The notes under the pieces: generated by a model | The model's database searches: none | What the model was told of the DNA's origin: nothing | Seen by the model: only the letters and a program-made list of their open reading frames with translations | Shown here: positions 34,901 to 46,900 of the stretch, in pieces | Layout of the letters: every line of letters begins with the position of its first letter | How positions within the stretch are numbered: the stretch's first letter is position 1 | Program-made: the position numbers and the translations under genes | Source: Actinernus sp. WN-2022 | Lineage: Eukaryota; Cnidaria; Anthozoa; Actiniaria; Actinernidae | NCBI GenBank assembly: GCA_030867875.1 | Contig: JAOWCC010000320.1 | Span: 25,497-89,496 of the forward strand | Length of the DNA stretch: 64,000 nt | Direction: 5' to 3'

Positions 34901-37900
34901 CACTTATGGTGCTTGTCTTATGGATGTGACATAATTTCCATGTTTGCACAGGCTAATGAAAACATGGCTATCAGCCAATCAGAACGTGTGTACTATTTAA
35001 ATTATTTTCACTTTGAAGGTAAAGTTGAGAAGCTGTGTGGTGCTTTAGGAACTACAATGCAATAAAAACTCAGTTCCCGCACCCCAGTGTTGTGTCAAAA
35101 TCCAGACAGACAGACAGAGAGAATTCAATTCAAGTTCATAGCGTTTCTTGAAAACACAAGGCAGTATTCTAGCATAACTATGATTCTTGTAAGTAGGTAT
35201 ATCCTTTGTCTAATAAATGATTTTTCAAAGCAATTGTTTTATTTCATTCATCTACTTTATTAACAATGTGGTAAAATTTGCTGGGGGTTAAACGAGCTCT
35301 CCTCATTCTGACGTCTTGTGGAATTCCATTCAGTCACAGAAAATCACTTCATCAGGTTGTGGAAGATATATAATGTTTACATATCTGGCACACCAAATAA
35401 GAACGGTCATTATCAACACTCCAGGATAGTAACTCACAGCAAACCTTTCGATTTAGGGGGTGAATTTCTTTGGGAGAATATAAAAAAAAATTCAATCCCA
35501 TGAGAAAATTTGTATGAGAAAACTTGCCGTTTGATTGAAGATAGGCAAAATCAGTTTTCCAAACGAAACTTAAATAAACAAATAAACATTTACATGAATG
35601 CGAAAGGTTTTGAACATTCTGTCAGATCATTGTGAAAAGGTGATCACAAAAAGGCATGTTGTCAAACATTACGAATTCTAAATTAACGTTTTATTGGATT
35701 GTTATGAAAAGTTGACAAAGCATTCTCAGACATTACCAATGTGTTTAAATGTTCTATCAGATCATTGTGAAAAGTTGACAAAGCGTTCTCAAACATTACA
35801 AATGCGTTTCAATGTTTTATCGGATCGTTGTGGAAAGTTGACAAAGCATTCTCAAACATTACGAATGCGTTTCAATGTTCTATCAGATCGTTGTGAAACG
35901 TTGACAATGCATTCCAGAACTTTAAGAAAGCATTTCAACGTTATTTCAGATCGTTGTGAAAAGTTGACAACACTTTGAGAAACATTACCAGAATGCATTG
36001 AGAATGCATTGAGAATGCATTGAAATCCATTCAAACGCCAGTTTCGTTAAGCCAGGTTTTTGCATGGAGGGTCACACATGTAAAGTACTAAAGGTTTAAT
36101 ACACTCACTCAACAGATAGCCTTTATTACACTGTTAAAGTTTCATTCCTGTTTTGTTTTGGTTGTTCTAGTGATGGGCTATCACGTAACACTTCAAAAAT
36201 ATTTGCTAAGTATCATGTTGTTAGCATACCATACACTGTATTTTATCTTATAATTTTTTTTTATCTGATCATTTTGGAGGTCTGTGAGGGCAAAATAAAG
36301 TTATTTTTCCTGTCTGGAATCTGCTAGACCAGCATATACTGTTTTTTACCAATAACAATTTGTGAACACTACCAGATTGACAACTGCTGAGCTAATACTA
36401 TACCTTATGTTCCAGCCTGCATAATGTATCAAGAAGAGAAGACCTTCATCTGCATTTTTATCAATAGTTGTAATCTGAAAAGTGCACAGTTGATACATTA
36501 GGGAAAAGGTGTGCATTAATGATTTTGGGTACAACATTATTACCATTTTCGCTGAAGTGCAACCATGGAGTTACAAGTCTTACAAGTCTGTAAAACCATC
36601 AATCAAACCTAGAATTAAGTGTAGGCAGCATGTTTTTGAATTAAGCTTTGTTTGAGATAAGACTCTGCATTGGATTGATGGTCGGCTTAATCGAATTTTA
36701 CAGATCAGACTTGAAACTTCCAGGGTTGCACTTCAATGAAAACGATAATAACTTTATGGTTAGGGGTGAAGCAGTCTCTTTGAAATTGGTGGATCTTACA
36801 ACAGCATTCTGACTTAGCAGGTAAATAGAACTTGTGAAAGCAATAACAAGAAAAAGCCTGCTCCTACTTAATTCCATGGCCATTCTTAATGCTTGACTTG
36901 GCAAAGGGAAGTTTATTCTTTTTCTGCCTTCATGATTGCTGCACAGCGAGTGAGCCTGAAGTGAGCGAGCAAGCAGCAATACTAATCTGTGTAGTGTTGC
37001 TGATTTTCTCACTTTCTTCCAGTGCCCTTTCTCTAGGTTCAACGACTCCTTCAAAAATATAGGATTGAGTTTCTTGTCAAGTATTTCTTTCACACGATAA
37101 ACCAAGCTTTTCATTTTCTAGTGACCTTTGCACCCGCCTCGGCTTGCTTCGACTTTTGAACACTTTACTTCATTCATTCATGAAAACCTTTCAGGTAAAC
37201 CACAAATAAAACTTACAAACATGTTTAAGTATTAAAACTATTGGGTGGTGGGTGGGTATGCATAAAACTAGCCTGAGAAAACAGCTGATCATATTGCCTG
37301 TTTTTTTTCAGGCTAGCGTAAACCGGAAGTCAAAATCGCATCTGCAACTGTGTTGCATAGCAACAGGATAAAGAGCTTAAGCAACCATGACGGCAACGTC
37401 TAGGACGACGGCATAAAACAATAGCCTTAAAGTGCACCTAACCTGAATCTTTGAAAGGTTTTGAGTACTTCTGTGAATAAATTTTTGGCTTACAAAGAAT
37501 ACTTTATGTTCTAGGCTTGTTTGAAATTGTGAAAAATTGACCTTTCCTGACCCATGACCGCGTAAGAAAAAGCCTGGGTCGATTCTGGATCTTACGTCAT
37601 CTAATTAATTTGACTTTGCAATAAGTTGAATAAATGTTTAGCATTTTGTCTAAAATAACTGTTTTCTTTACTAACAACTCACAGACTGTGTATATTCTCT
37701 ATGTATCGATATTGTTGTGATAGAAAGGCGCCATGGAGAATAATGCATTAATGAGGTGACGTAAGATCCAGAATCGACCCAGGCTTTTTCTTACGCGGTC
37801 ATGGGTCAGGAAAGGTCAAATTTTCACCATTTCAAAAAAGCCTAGAACATAGAATATTCTCTGTAAGCCAAAAAATTATTCGCAGAAGTACTCAAAACCT

Positions 37901-40900
37901 TTCAAAGATTCATATGTGTAAAAATTGAAAAAGGGGTTAGGTGCACTTTAATTACAAAATACAATAACTGCACATGAAAATGCATGCAGTGGCCTGTACA
38001 TTTCAACCGTTGTCTGGAAAAAGAGAATGTGAAAACCCCAAATTTTATGTTTACAAGAGAACACCAATGTATAAAAGTAAATCACTCCGTTATTCGTTCG
38101 GCGTGAATGGAACTCTATGCTTATCATATTTTTCGAAGATATGAATGTGAAAAGTAATTAAAGGCGAACAAAGAAAATAGTAAACATCCCATTTTGGGAG
38201 AAAACACTTTTCTAGGTCCAGTCCTCACTGCCGTCACTGATGCTTAAGGTCTCTAATTTGTCAATGGTTTTTAAGGACAAACCTAATAGACCAGTCTGGC
38301 CAACCTAATGTGCACAGTTCCTACCTTTGCTTCATATATTCTCTGGTTCCTGCCTCTTCCATACTTCACTTGTATCTTGTCACCAACATTGAATTCACCC
38401 AAGTCATCAGGGCCAATATCAAACCGTGTATCAGACTGTGTCTCACTAATATCTGACACTGCATCTGGGCTATTAACAACATCAACAGCAAGCTCAGACT
38501 CTGGGGATGTCATCTCTTCATCAATAATGATATCAGAATCAAGGCTGTCTTCACGCTTGAAACTTTTAGGATTGTCAAGAGATTCTTCATCATGACTGTT
38601 TTCATTTTTTAATTCATCTTCTTGTTCCTCTCTGCTGTCATTCTCTGTTGCCCTAGCATCTTTTTGCACTTCACTTGTATCAATTGTGAACTCCTCATCA
38701 CTCTCTGGTGAGGGTGGCTTGTTTGGCGTGGGTGGCTTGTTTGGCGTGGGTGGCTTGTTTGGCGTGGGTGGCTTGTTTGGCGTGGGTGGCTTGTCTGGTG
38801 TGGGTGGCTTGTCTGGTGTGGGTGGCTTGTCTGGTGTGGGTGGCTTGTTTGCCATGGGTGGCTTGTTTGGTGTGGGTGGCTTGTTTGGCGTGGGTGGCTT
38901 GTTTGCCGTGGGTGGCTTGTTTGGCGTAGGTGGCTTGTTTGGCATGGGTGGCTTGTTTGGCGTGGATGGTTTGTTTGGTGTGGGTGGCTTGTTCGGTGTG
39001 GGTGGCTTGTTTGGTGTTGATGGCTTACTTGTTGATTTGTGTATGGTTTGAGCTTGTTTGTTAGGAGTTGTTTTATTTGGGGTACCTGCTTTATTTGAAG
39101 CTGTCTTACTTGAAGAAGATGGTCTGTCTGGAATTGCTAGCTTATCAGGCTTCTTAGGCATTATGGGCTTGTCTGGTGTAACTGTCTTTTCTGATATAAC
39201 ATGTTTAGCTCGTTTATCTTGAATAGCTGGCTTGTCTGGTGTTGCAGGTTTCCCAGAACTTTTCATGGACCTATCAGTTCTTGTCCTGCCTGAAGAGTTC
39301 CTTTCTCTTTTTGAAGGAGTTGGTTCTTCAACTTTTTCTCCATCACTTTCTTTACCTGAGGTTGACCTGTCTGTCTCATGTTCTTCATAAGGATAAAGAT
39401 ACCTGTTGAAGTGTAAAAGATGTTCAGCATTAAAGTTTTTGGTGCTTCGAACCAACTACATTATCTGATGAGCCAGTTTTAAAATGGACCGCATCAGTTT
39501 AACAACTGGTTTGGGACAGACTGGCCTTACTCAGGGAGAACTAGCTAGTTCTATCCATCTCTGAATTGTGGGGGCTGTTGGTTTTTGCGGAGGGAGGAAA
39601 ATCCAGAGAAAAATCCTTGGTGCAAGGGCAAGATACCAACAAACTCAACTCACATATGGCGCTGCACCTGGGAATCAAACCTGGGCCACAGAGGTGAGAG
39701 GCAAAGCGCTTAACCACTGCACCACCCAGGCTCCCCATCAACACATACAATTGAAGGGCTGTGTGCAAAAAGGGCGTAAGTGATTCTTGATCACGTTCTA
39801 AATTCTCCCTTAGAAAAGAAATAAATTGAAGGAGAATTTAGAATGTGATCAATAGTCACTTATGCCCTTTTTGCAAATAGCCCTTCAATTAAGGACCTTA
39901 TTAAGAAACCAAAATGGCAACATCTAGGACAATTGCATAAAACAAGTCTTAATTACAAGATACAATAATGGCATGTGATAATGCATGCAGTCACAAACAA
40001 TTTAGCAGGAGTCTGCAAAAACACAACATCAAAATATGAAGAGCAGACCTTTCCTTTTGTACAACAATAACCAGTTTTCCCAGTCCAAAAGGCTAGACAA
40101 TGGAAAGTGCCCTTAGCAAACTTGTAGGTTTCCTAACAACTTGGCTAACACCATGATGGTGATAAACCATTTCTCCCTTATTCAACATGACCCCAAATAT
40201 GTCCTGTTTCTAATAATTATTACCTCTATAGCTGAGCTTAGATATTAGCCCTAGGGTCCTTTTCAGATGCTGTGAAAATCATTATTTCAGTTGTTTTTAA
40301 AGTTAGTTTTCTTTTTTAAATCCCTTGAACTTATAGACGACATGCAAAACCCATTGCAGATCTGGGGTTGAAACATGAACGAGATTGGTCATTCCAGGAT
40401 AGTAAATTTACCTGATTTCATGCTATTCCTGACATTTTAAAGTTTAGAAACATTTCTTAAAGCAAATGGAAACTTATGTCAAAAGCCAAATATTTTAAAT
40501 TTTGGCAAAGATTAAAAACAGTTATACCGACCAACTGCTCTTCCATGATTTGACCCCAGAACCCTACCTGGGTTTGGCATGTGGTCTACAGTGTATGAAA
40601 ACAAAGACAGCAAAAGCTGATCCTTGCAAATTTACTTACTTCTTATAGGCCATCTTAATGTGGTGTGAAGCACTTGGGGGCATAATGGCAATTCCCATTT
40701 TGGAGTAAATAGTTCTCCATTGCTGCTGATTAGTAACCTAGACCCCCAAAATAGGAATTAGTCACATGAATCATTCATTGCATCCATATGTCTATCACAC
40801 AAGGAAAGGGCTTGTGGGTAACTATTACCTCTTCCATACTGCCATATTCCTGGACCAGTAGATACAGTTTGTGAAGGTCCAAGTCTTGGTTACCAAGAAT

Positions 40901-43900
40901 AGGTGGACGGACAATTGGAGTGCCTTAGAAGCAGAACAGTATCATAATTTGGTGAGTACATAGAGATTACATGTAATACAACTACACAACACATTAAAGC
41001 AACAGTTCACTGCTGTTGGATTGGTTTATGGTACATGGGTATCATCTCATGGTTCACCTCTCTAGTCATCAAAATAATCACTGGGAAAGATTATTTGTTT
41101 ACCAACAAGGGACACATTCCACCAACTTTACTATACAATGATGCAATCTACTTACCTCTCTCCTCCATATAAGTTTGTAATTTTGAAAGGAACTTTTTCT
41201 TCTCCGTTTCCCCCTCCTCCTCCTCTTCTTCCTCCTCATCATTGTTAACTGATTGTTGCTTTCCTGTTTTTGCCGAGGTCTTGTGTACGTCATCATCTGG
41301 ATCATCATGAGTGATTATCTCTGATTTATTGCCCTCCCAAATAGAAGGAATACGACCTGTCTCCAGATAGGTAACTGCTCGATCAATGGCTGAAATAAAA
41401 ATACAAACGGGGGAGCAGATAAGAGTGTAGTTTTTTTAAAGTGCAATTCGTGATTCCAAAATGCTATATCACTAAGACTAATAATTGTCTACTTTAGAAA
41501 CGAGTTGGTGACTGGGAACTGATTAACAAATTATCCCCAACACAAGAAAGATCACATCAAAATTAGTAACCTTAACCAAATTTTAGAATGGCAAACTTTC
41601 ACATTAAAGTCACTAAACTAAGAGAGGGAGAAAACAAGTGTCCCGGTAACCATACATTCTCTAGTATGTTTGCAATTTCTGAAATCGTGTTATAATTATG
41701 TTTAATATCAAACCAATCTTCTTCAAACTCAGTACACCTACTAATTTCAATGTAATTTTTTGTGTGGTAGGGTTCATTTTTAAGAAACAATGTGTGTAAA
41801 AACTAATTATATTGTTCAGATGCAATTTGCTTTCCCTATGTGGTATAATTTTGTTTTATCATACTGACAACTCATCAACCCTTAAATGACAAATTTCTGA
41901 ATTGAAATCCACTGAAATTTGTTTTAAAACTATACTTTCCTTTTGTGTGAAAACATTTCGTCCAATCAGAAAAGTCCAGAACAATAAGTTACCAAGAAAG
42001 CTTTCAACTTTAAAATGTTCCCCACATTGAATTTTCTTCATATTTAAAGTTATGAAAGTTTTCACTAGATACAATTAAAGTCACTATTCTTTTTCCAGTT
42101 TTGGTAGATGTTGATGTTTAAGCCAATGTATGATTAAAACAAGACCACAATCAGCACCTTCCTGCATTCCTTGCCATTGGACTGCCTAGTTCTTAGCCAG
42201 ACTATTACTTAATCAGATTAACTTTCTACACTTTGTGGCCAATTTCTTTATCTCAAAACAGAATAGTGTAAAGGAGACTTCACTGTATTTTAATTTTGGA
42301 AGAGCTTGAATAAGTCTCCCAAAAAATATCCTGAAAGAACCCTTTAGAAAAAATAATCAGACTTTTGATGTTATAACCTTTGGTTAGATCATAATCCTAT
42401 TTCAGGTTAGTAATTTTTAAACACATTTACTTATATTTTCATATAACTTACAAATAACTCACCAGCTTTATTGGTTCTGTTTTCTGTCCTAATTGCTGTA
42501 CTAACAGGCTCCTGGTCTTTGGAAAATTCTTTGGTATCTTTAATGTTAATTACATGGCTGCAGATGTAAAACAAAAAAAACAATTGCCATTCAATAACAA
42601 ATCATAACCCTTGTCCTGCCAAATTTCCAGTATCATGTGACAAGTATTCTCATCTTTAACATGATTGTGCATATTTTTACCCTTAATTTAGTTTCTAACT
42701 CATGCATGCCTGAACTTGTTTGCCTGACAACAGCCCTGAACAGCCTATTAGCCAATCGTTTTTCATATTATTTCCATGACTTGAGGTGAGGAATTACCCT
42801 GCTACGTGTACTTGTGACAGCATTCAACAGATTTGTTTAAGCAGTTTTGATTGGGCCGATAGCATTTAACATTTTTTGTTCCTTTCTAGTGTCATATTAA
42901 ATTTTTGACAAGTAAAGTTTTGAAAGATTAGGTCACGAAGAAATACATGAAGGAGTAGCAGCAGGTTTTAGAGAAAATCAGGATCTCACAAGCAAAAAAC
43001 AATGAAACAAATGGCAAATGAAATGAAAGAGGATTTGTTTTTACCATTATGGAAAAACTGGACCTTCAAAAATACTTGTCAACATTTAAGATAAGTCTTA
43101 CTGTCAATGAAATGAAATGAAATGAAAGAGGATTCGTTTTTACAATTATGGAAAAACCAGACCTTCAAAAATACTTGCCAACATTTAAGATGAAGTCTTA
43201 CTGTCAATTCTTGTAAAGCAAGAAAAGATAAGCTTGGAGAATTCCCAAGACAGACCAACTGAAGAGATGACCCCAGTTTAATTACTATAACTTTGTCTAA
43301 TGATTACACAACCAATTCTTAATTTGCATTATAAGCAAATACTCGGGGGAAAACAACAACATAAAGGGAGGGAGGGTGTGGCAGGACCTGCTTAACCAAC
43401 TCCCAAAGTATGAGAGATACCGTAAACAGCGGCAGATAAGCCACACCTTTTTACCCAAAATCTTTGTTGCAAATCGGGGGTGCGGCTTATCTGCGAGAAC
43501 ATCTAGAAAAGATCCAATACATTTCCATAAATTAACATTTAAAAAAAAGTCAGACTGATTAAAACTATACAAAACAGAAAGAAAAGAATCACTGATCATC
43601 ACTTTTGCAACTAGCTTGGTGGCTCCTAAAAGAGCTGTTTGTGTTCAGCTAACAATCGACCATGGACAAAGAAGTACCGTCAAGCAAATGCTATTTGAAG
43701 TTTAAACACTTTCAGATCTAACATTATGGGTAAAACTACATCGTTGAAAGTTCGATGAGGCAAGGAAGGTGATGCAGCTTTCTAATCTTGATTTTCTTTT
43801 CAATATTTCTTTTCCAAAATTTGGGCTTCTAAACTCGGGGTGCGGCTTATCTGCAAGTGCGGCTTATCTGCCAGTGTTTACAGTACTTTGCTCTCATATA

Positions 43901-46900
43901 CCCAGACAGGTTCTAGTAATATGATTTTTACTAACCAATACTACAGCACATACTACATGTGTATATGTAATGTAGACTGTACATGTGAATGGAAAAGTGA
44001 CATTAATGCTTTATTGATATGCTGTATACAAAAACACCCAATAATGTCTCAACGTAGAAATAACTGCTAGCCAGACGAGGCTAGACATGAATAGAGCATT
44101 GAAATAGGCAAATTGGACTTTGTGGATGGCCAGCTATGGCTCCATTAACTGAATTTACTGACCCAGACAGGTTAACATATACCCAGACAGGTTCTAGTAA
44201 TATGATTTTTACTAACCAATACTACAGCACATACTACATGTGTATATGTAATGTAGACTGTACATGTGAATGGAAAAGTGACATTAATGCTTTATTGATA
44301 TGCTGTATACAAAAACACCCAATAATGTCTCAACGTAGAAATAACTGCTAGCCAGACGAGGCTAGACATGAATAGAGCATTGAAATAGGCAAATTGGACT
44401 TTGTGGATGGCCAGCTATGGCTCCATTAACTGAATTTACTGACCCAGACAGGTTAACATATAGCATAGTTAATGAGGAATGAAAGAATAATAATTCCAGA
44501 GTGATTTAAAGACTGCAGGTTAAAATATACACAAGAAATCACAAGACAAGTTCAGTAACCATATTCGAAGTTGTGATATTATGACAATCTCTTCTAAAGA
44601 AATGTTGCTTCAAGTACAAGCATTTAAGAACTTGAACAAATTATTATGCTTGCTGTGTTTATGTGGCTTATACACAAGGTTTTTCCTTAAACTTTTTTGG
44701 CAACAGAGGCTTTTGTTTATCAGGCTGAAGTTAAGGGTGCAGCTAAAATTATATGTGAAGTGCAGATTTATATATGTGATAAAACAATCATGGTAATTGC
44801 CCTTTTACCAATCTTTTATATTACATAAATTATGCCTAATGGACAGCAAAAAGTAATTTACTTGTTCAGAAACCTTGTGAAACTCAGGAAAATTGCACAC
44901 AAAAATAATACTTTATTCTGGGGATGGAACTTCACTTAAAAACTCATTTACAAGGCTATAAGAAAGGAACTGATTCCCAGACTTACTAATTGCCATCTTT
45001 AAATGAGCGAGCCAGGCACTGTTCCTTGGACTTGACCAAATCCATATTTTCTAAGGTTGGACTCACACCCTGTAGTAAAACAAATCGTCATCATGAGCAC
45101 ACATGGAAAATTGGGTTGGGGAGAGTTTAGTGTATCCAATACTTGTAAAGCATTGTTTCTAAGCAAATCCTATCAGATTAATCTTGCATTTTAGACCTGT
45201 CACTTAACACAAATTTGATTTTATCTGTATTGAACTTTATAGGGCCCTACAAAATTGCTCAGACCATTTTTCCAAAATTAACAAATGCTAACACACAGAC
45301 AGGGCTTAAAATTACAACTAATACAGTTGCATTCAACTAAAATATTATAATTGTTGACTAAAACTTACTGATTACTTGTTAACCCATTTAATAACATTTG
45401 CTGGCTGGATATATTATATTTGTTAGTGGTGACTAAGGATTTTGTTTAATTTCGAGTCCTGAAAAATCCTGATTCCTTCTGATGTAGCATTTCCTTAATG
45501 ACCATTCATAATCCAAAATGTTACTTGAACACAAAAACTAATAAAATTTCCTCCCAGCTAAAGACTACAATGTTGAGACTGATATTTTATGCTGTAATAA
45601 ATTCTTTTGATCTCCTCAACAAAGTGCCTGTGCCATGCAACATGCATTTTGTTATTGTTTTTTTTGGGGAGAATTAAAATTGTTTAAACTAGATCTTGAC
45701 AAAACCCTCATTACCACATCTGTAATGCACTGTGTTGTTTAATAATTTGATAATGTGAAAATGAGAAACATAGCAGTCTGACCTAATGAATTAATGAGTA
45801 CTTAATTACTTCAGTATAGGGAAGGCCACACATCATGTGAATACATAGTCAAGTCTTACCAAAGCAGGAAACCAGTGTGATTTTCTTTTTGTACCACGTT
45901 CAACCACTACAACCTGGGAGATATACCACAACCATTAGATAAATTGCAGAACAGGCTCATAAAAATCAGACAGCTTTCAACTATTGTTTCAATTTACGGT
46001 ACATAGAACTGCAATTTAATTCTACATTGAAAAATGTGATGTTTGCCAAACTACTCAGCATATACACCTTATTCACACATGCTGATTTTTTAGATCAGCA
46101 AACTGGGATCTCTAACATAATAACCACTGTCATCTCAAAGAGATCAGCAAACTGGGATCTCTAACATAATAACCCACTGTCATCTCAAAGAGATCAGCAA
46201 ACTGGGATCTCTAACATAATAACCACTGTCATCTCAAAGAGATCAGCAAACTGGGATCTCTAACATAATAACCACTGTCATCTCAAAGAGATCAGCAAAC
46301 TGGGATCTCTAACATAATAACCACTGTCATCTCAAAGAGATCAGCAAACTGGGATCTCTAACATAATAACCACTGTCATCTCAAAGAGATCAGCAAACTG
46401 GGATCTCTAACATAATAACCACTGTCATCTCAAAGAGATCAGCAAACTGGGATCTGAGTACTGCCAAGAAACAAACGTACATTTATCGCGATCTGCTCAT
46501 GAGCAGATTGCGATCACTAAGTGTGATCTGCTCGCACCATGCTCGCGATCTGCTCGTGATCTGCTCGCGATCACATCGCAAAATGATCGCGATCAACTGG
46601 TGATCACGGTCACAGAATCGATTCTCAACAGAAAAAACTTAATGTATCTGACTGCAATTTCTGACCGTTTAGCAAAATGTTTACTTCGAAGCAGTTGGCT
46701 TCGTTTGTTAATAAGAACGCGAGCGGTGGTGTTGAGTAAGAAAGACAACTCATCGAGTGTATCGATTGTGAATGAGAATAAAAGTTTAGTCAAAGATTGT
46801 AAGCGGGCCGCCTGTCTTAAAGAATGTTTACTTCGAAGCAGTTGGTTTCGTTTGTTAATAAGAATGCGAACGGTGGTGTTGAGTAACAAAGACAACTCAT

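Larger units (their letters stand above)
31226..36075. mobile_element. 4.85-kb TIR element with nested insertions
   Basis: GTGACCCTCCATGC(G/A)AAAAC at 31226 has its complement ending at 36075; 28 of 29 terminal bases match. Next to each end lie degenerate tandem units: left 32370-32640 (about 78 bp, around 'aaatcatt...gataagcattgtaa'), right 35600-36000 (about 69 bp, around 'gatcgttgtgaaaagttgac'). Elements at 31347, 32970, 33321 and 34741 lie inside. No transposase frame is seen, so it is non-autonomous or gutted. Confidence 0.65.
27606..36474 (-). other. ARID4: ARID4 exons 16-17: chromobarrel domain and basic linker
   Basis: Exon 16 (36474-36404) encodes [20 protein letters not shown] + WNIR; exon 17 (27982-27606) begins [11 protein letters not shown]. 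With the end of exon 15 ([20 protein letters not shown]) this makes a full chromobarrel/Tudor-knot of the MRG15/MSL3/ARID4 type, with the signature VKYGRG, HY-x-GWN and YDEW. Aromatic residues Y, Y, W and W of the methyl-lysine cage are present. Exon 17 then turns into a Pro/Ser/Asn-rich basic linker. The 8.4-kb intron between the two exons interrupts the domain and hosts most of the transposons described below. Confidence 0.95.

Noticed and set aside
38686..39051. Long plus-strand frame with VGGLFG repeats
   Set aside because: It is the antisense shadow of the TPNKPP-coding minisatellite in ARID4 exon 15, which has splice and domain support on the minus strand.
46093..46456. Regular repeats that might suggest a CRISPR array
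   Set aside because: The 49-bp units are directly contiguous without spacers, inside a eukaryotic transposon.
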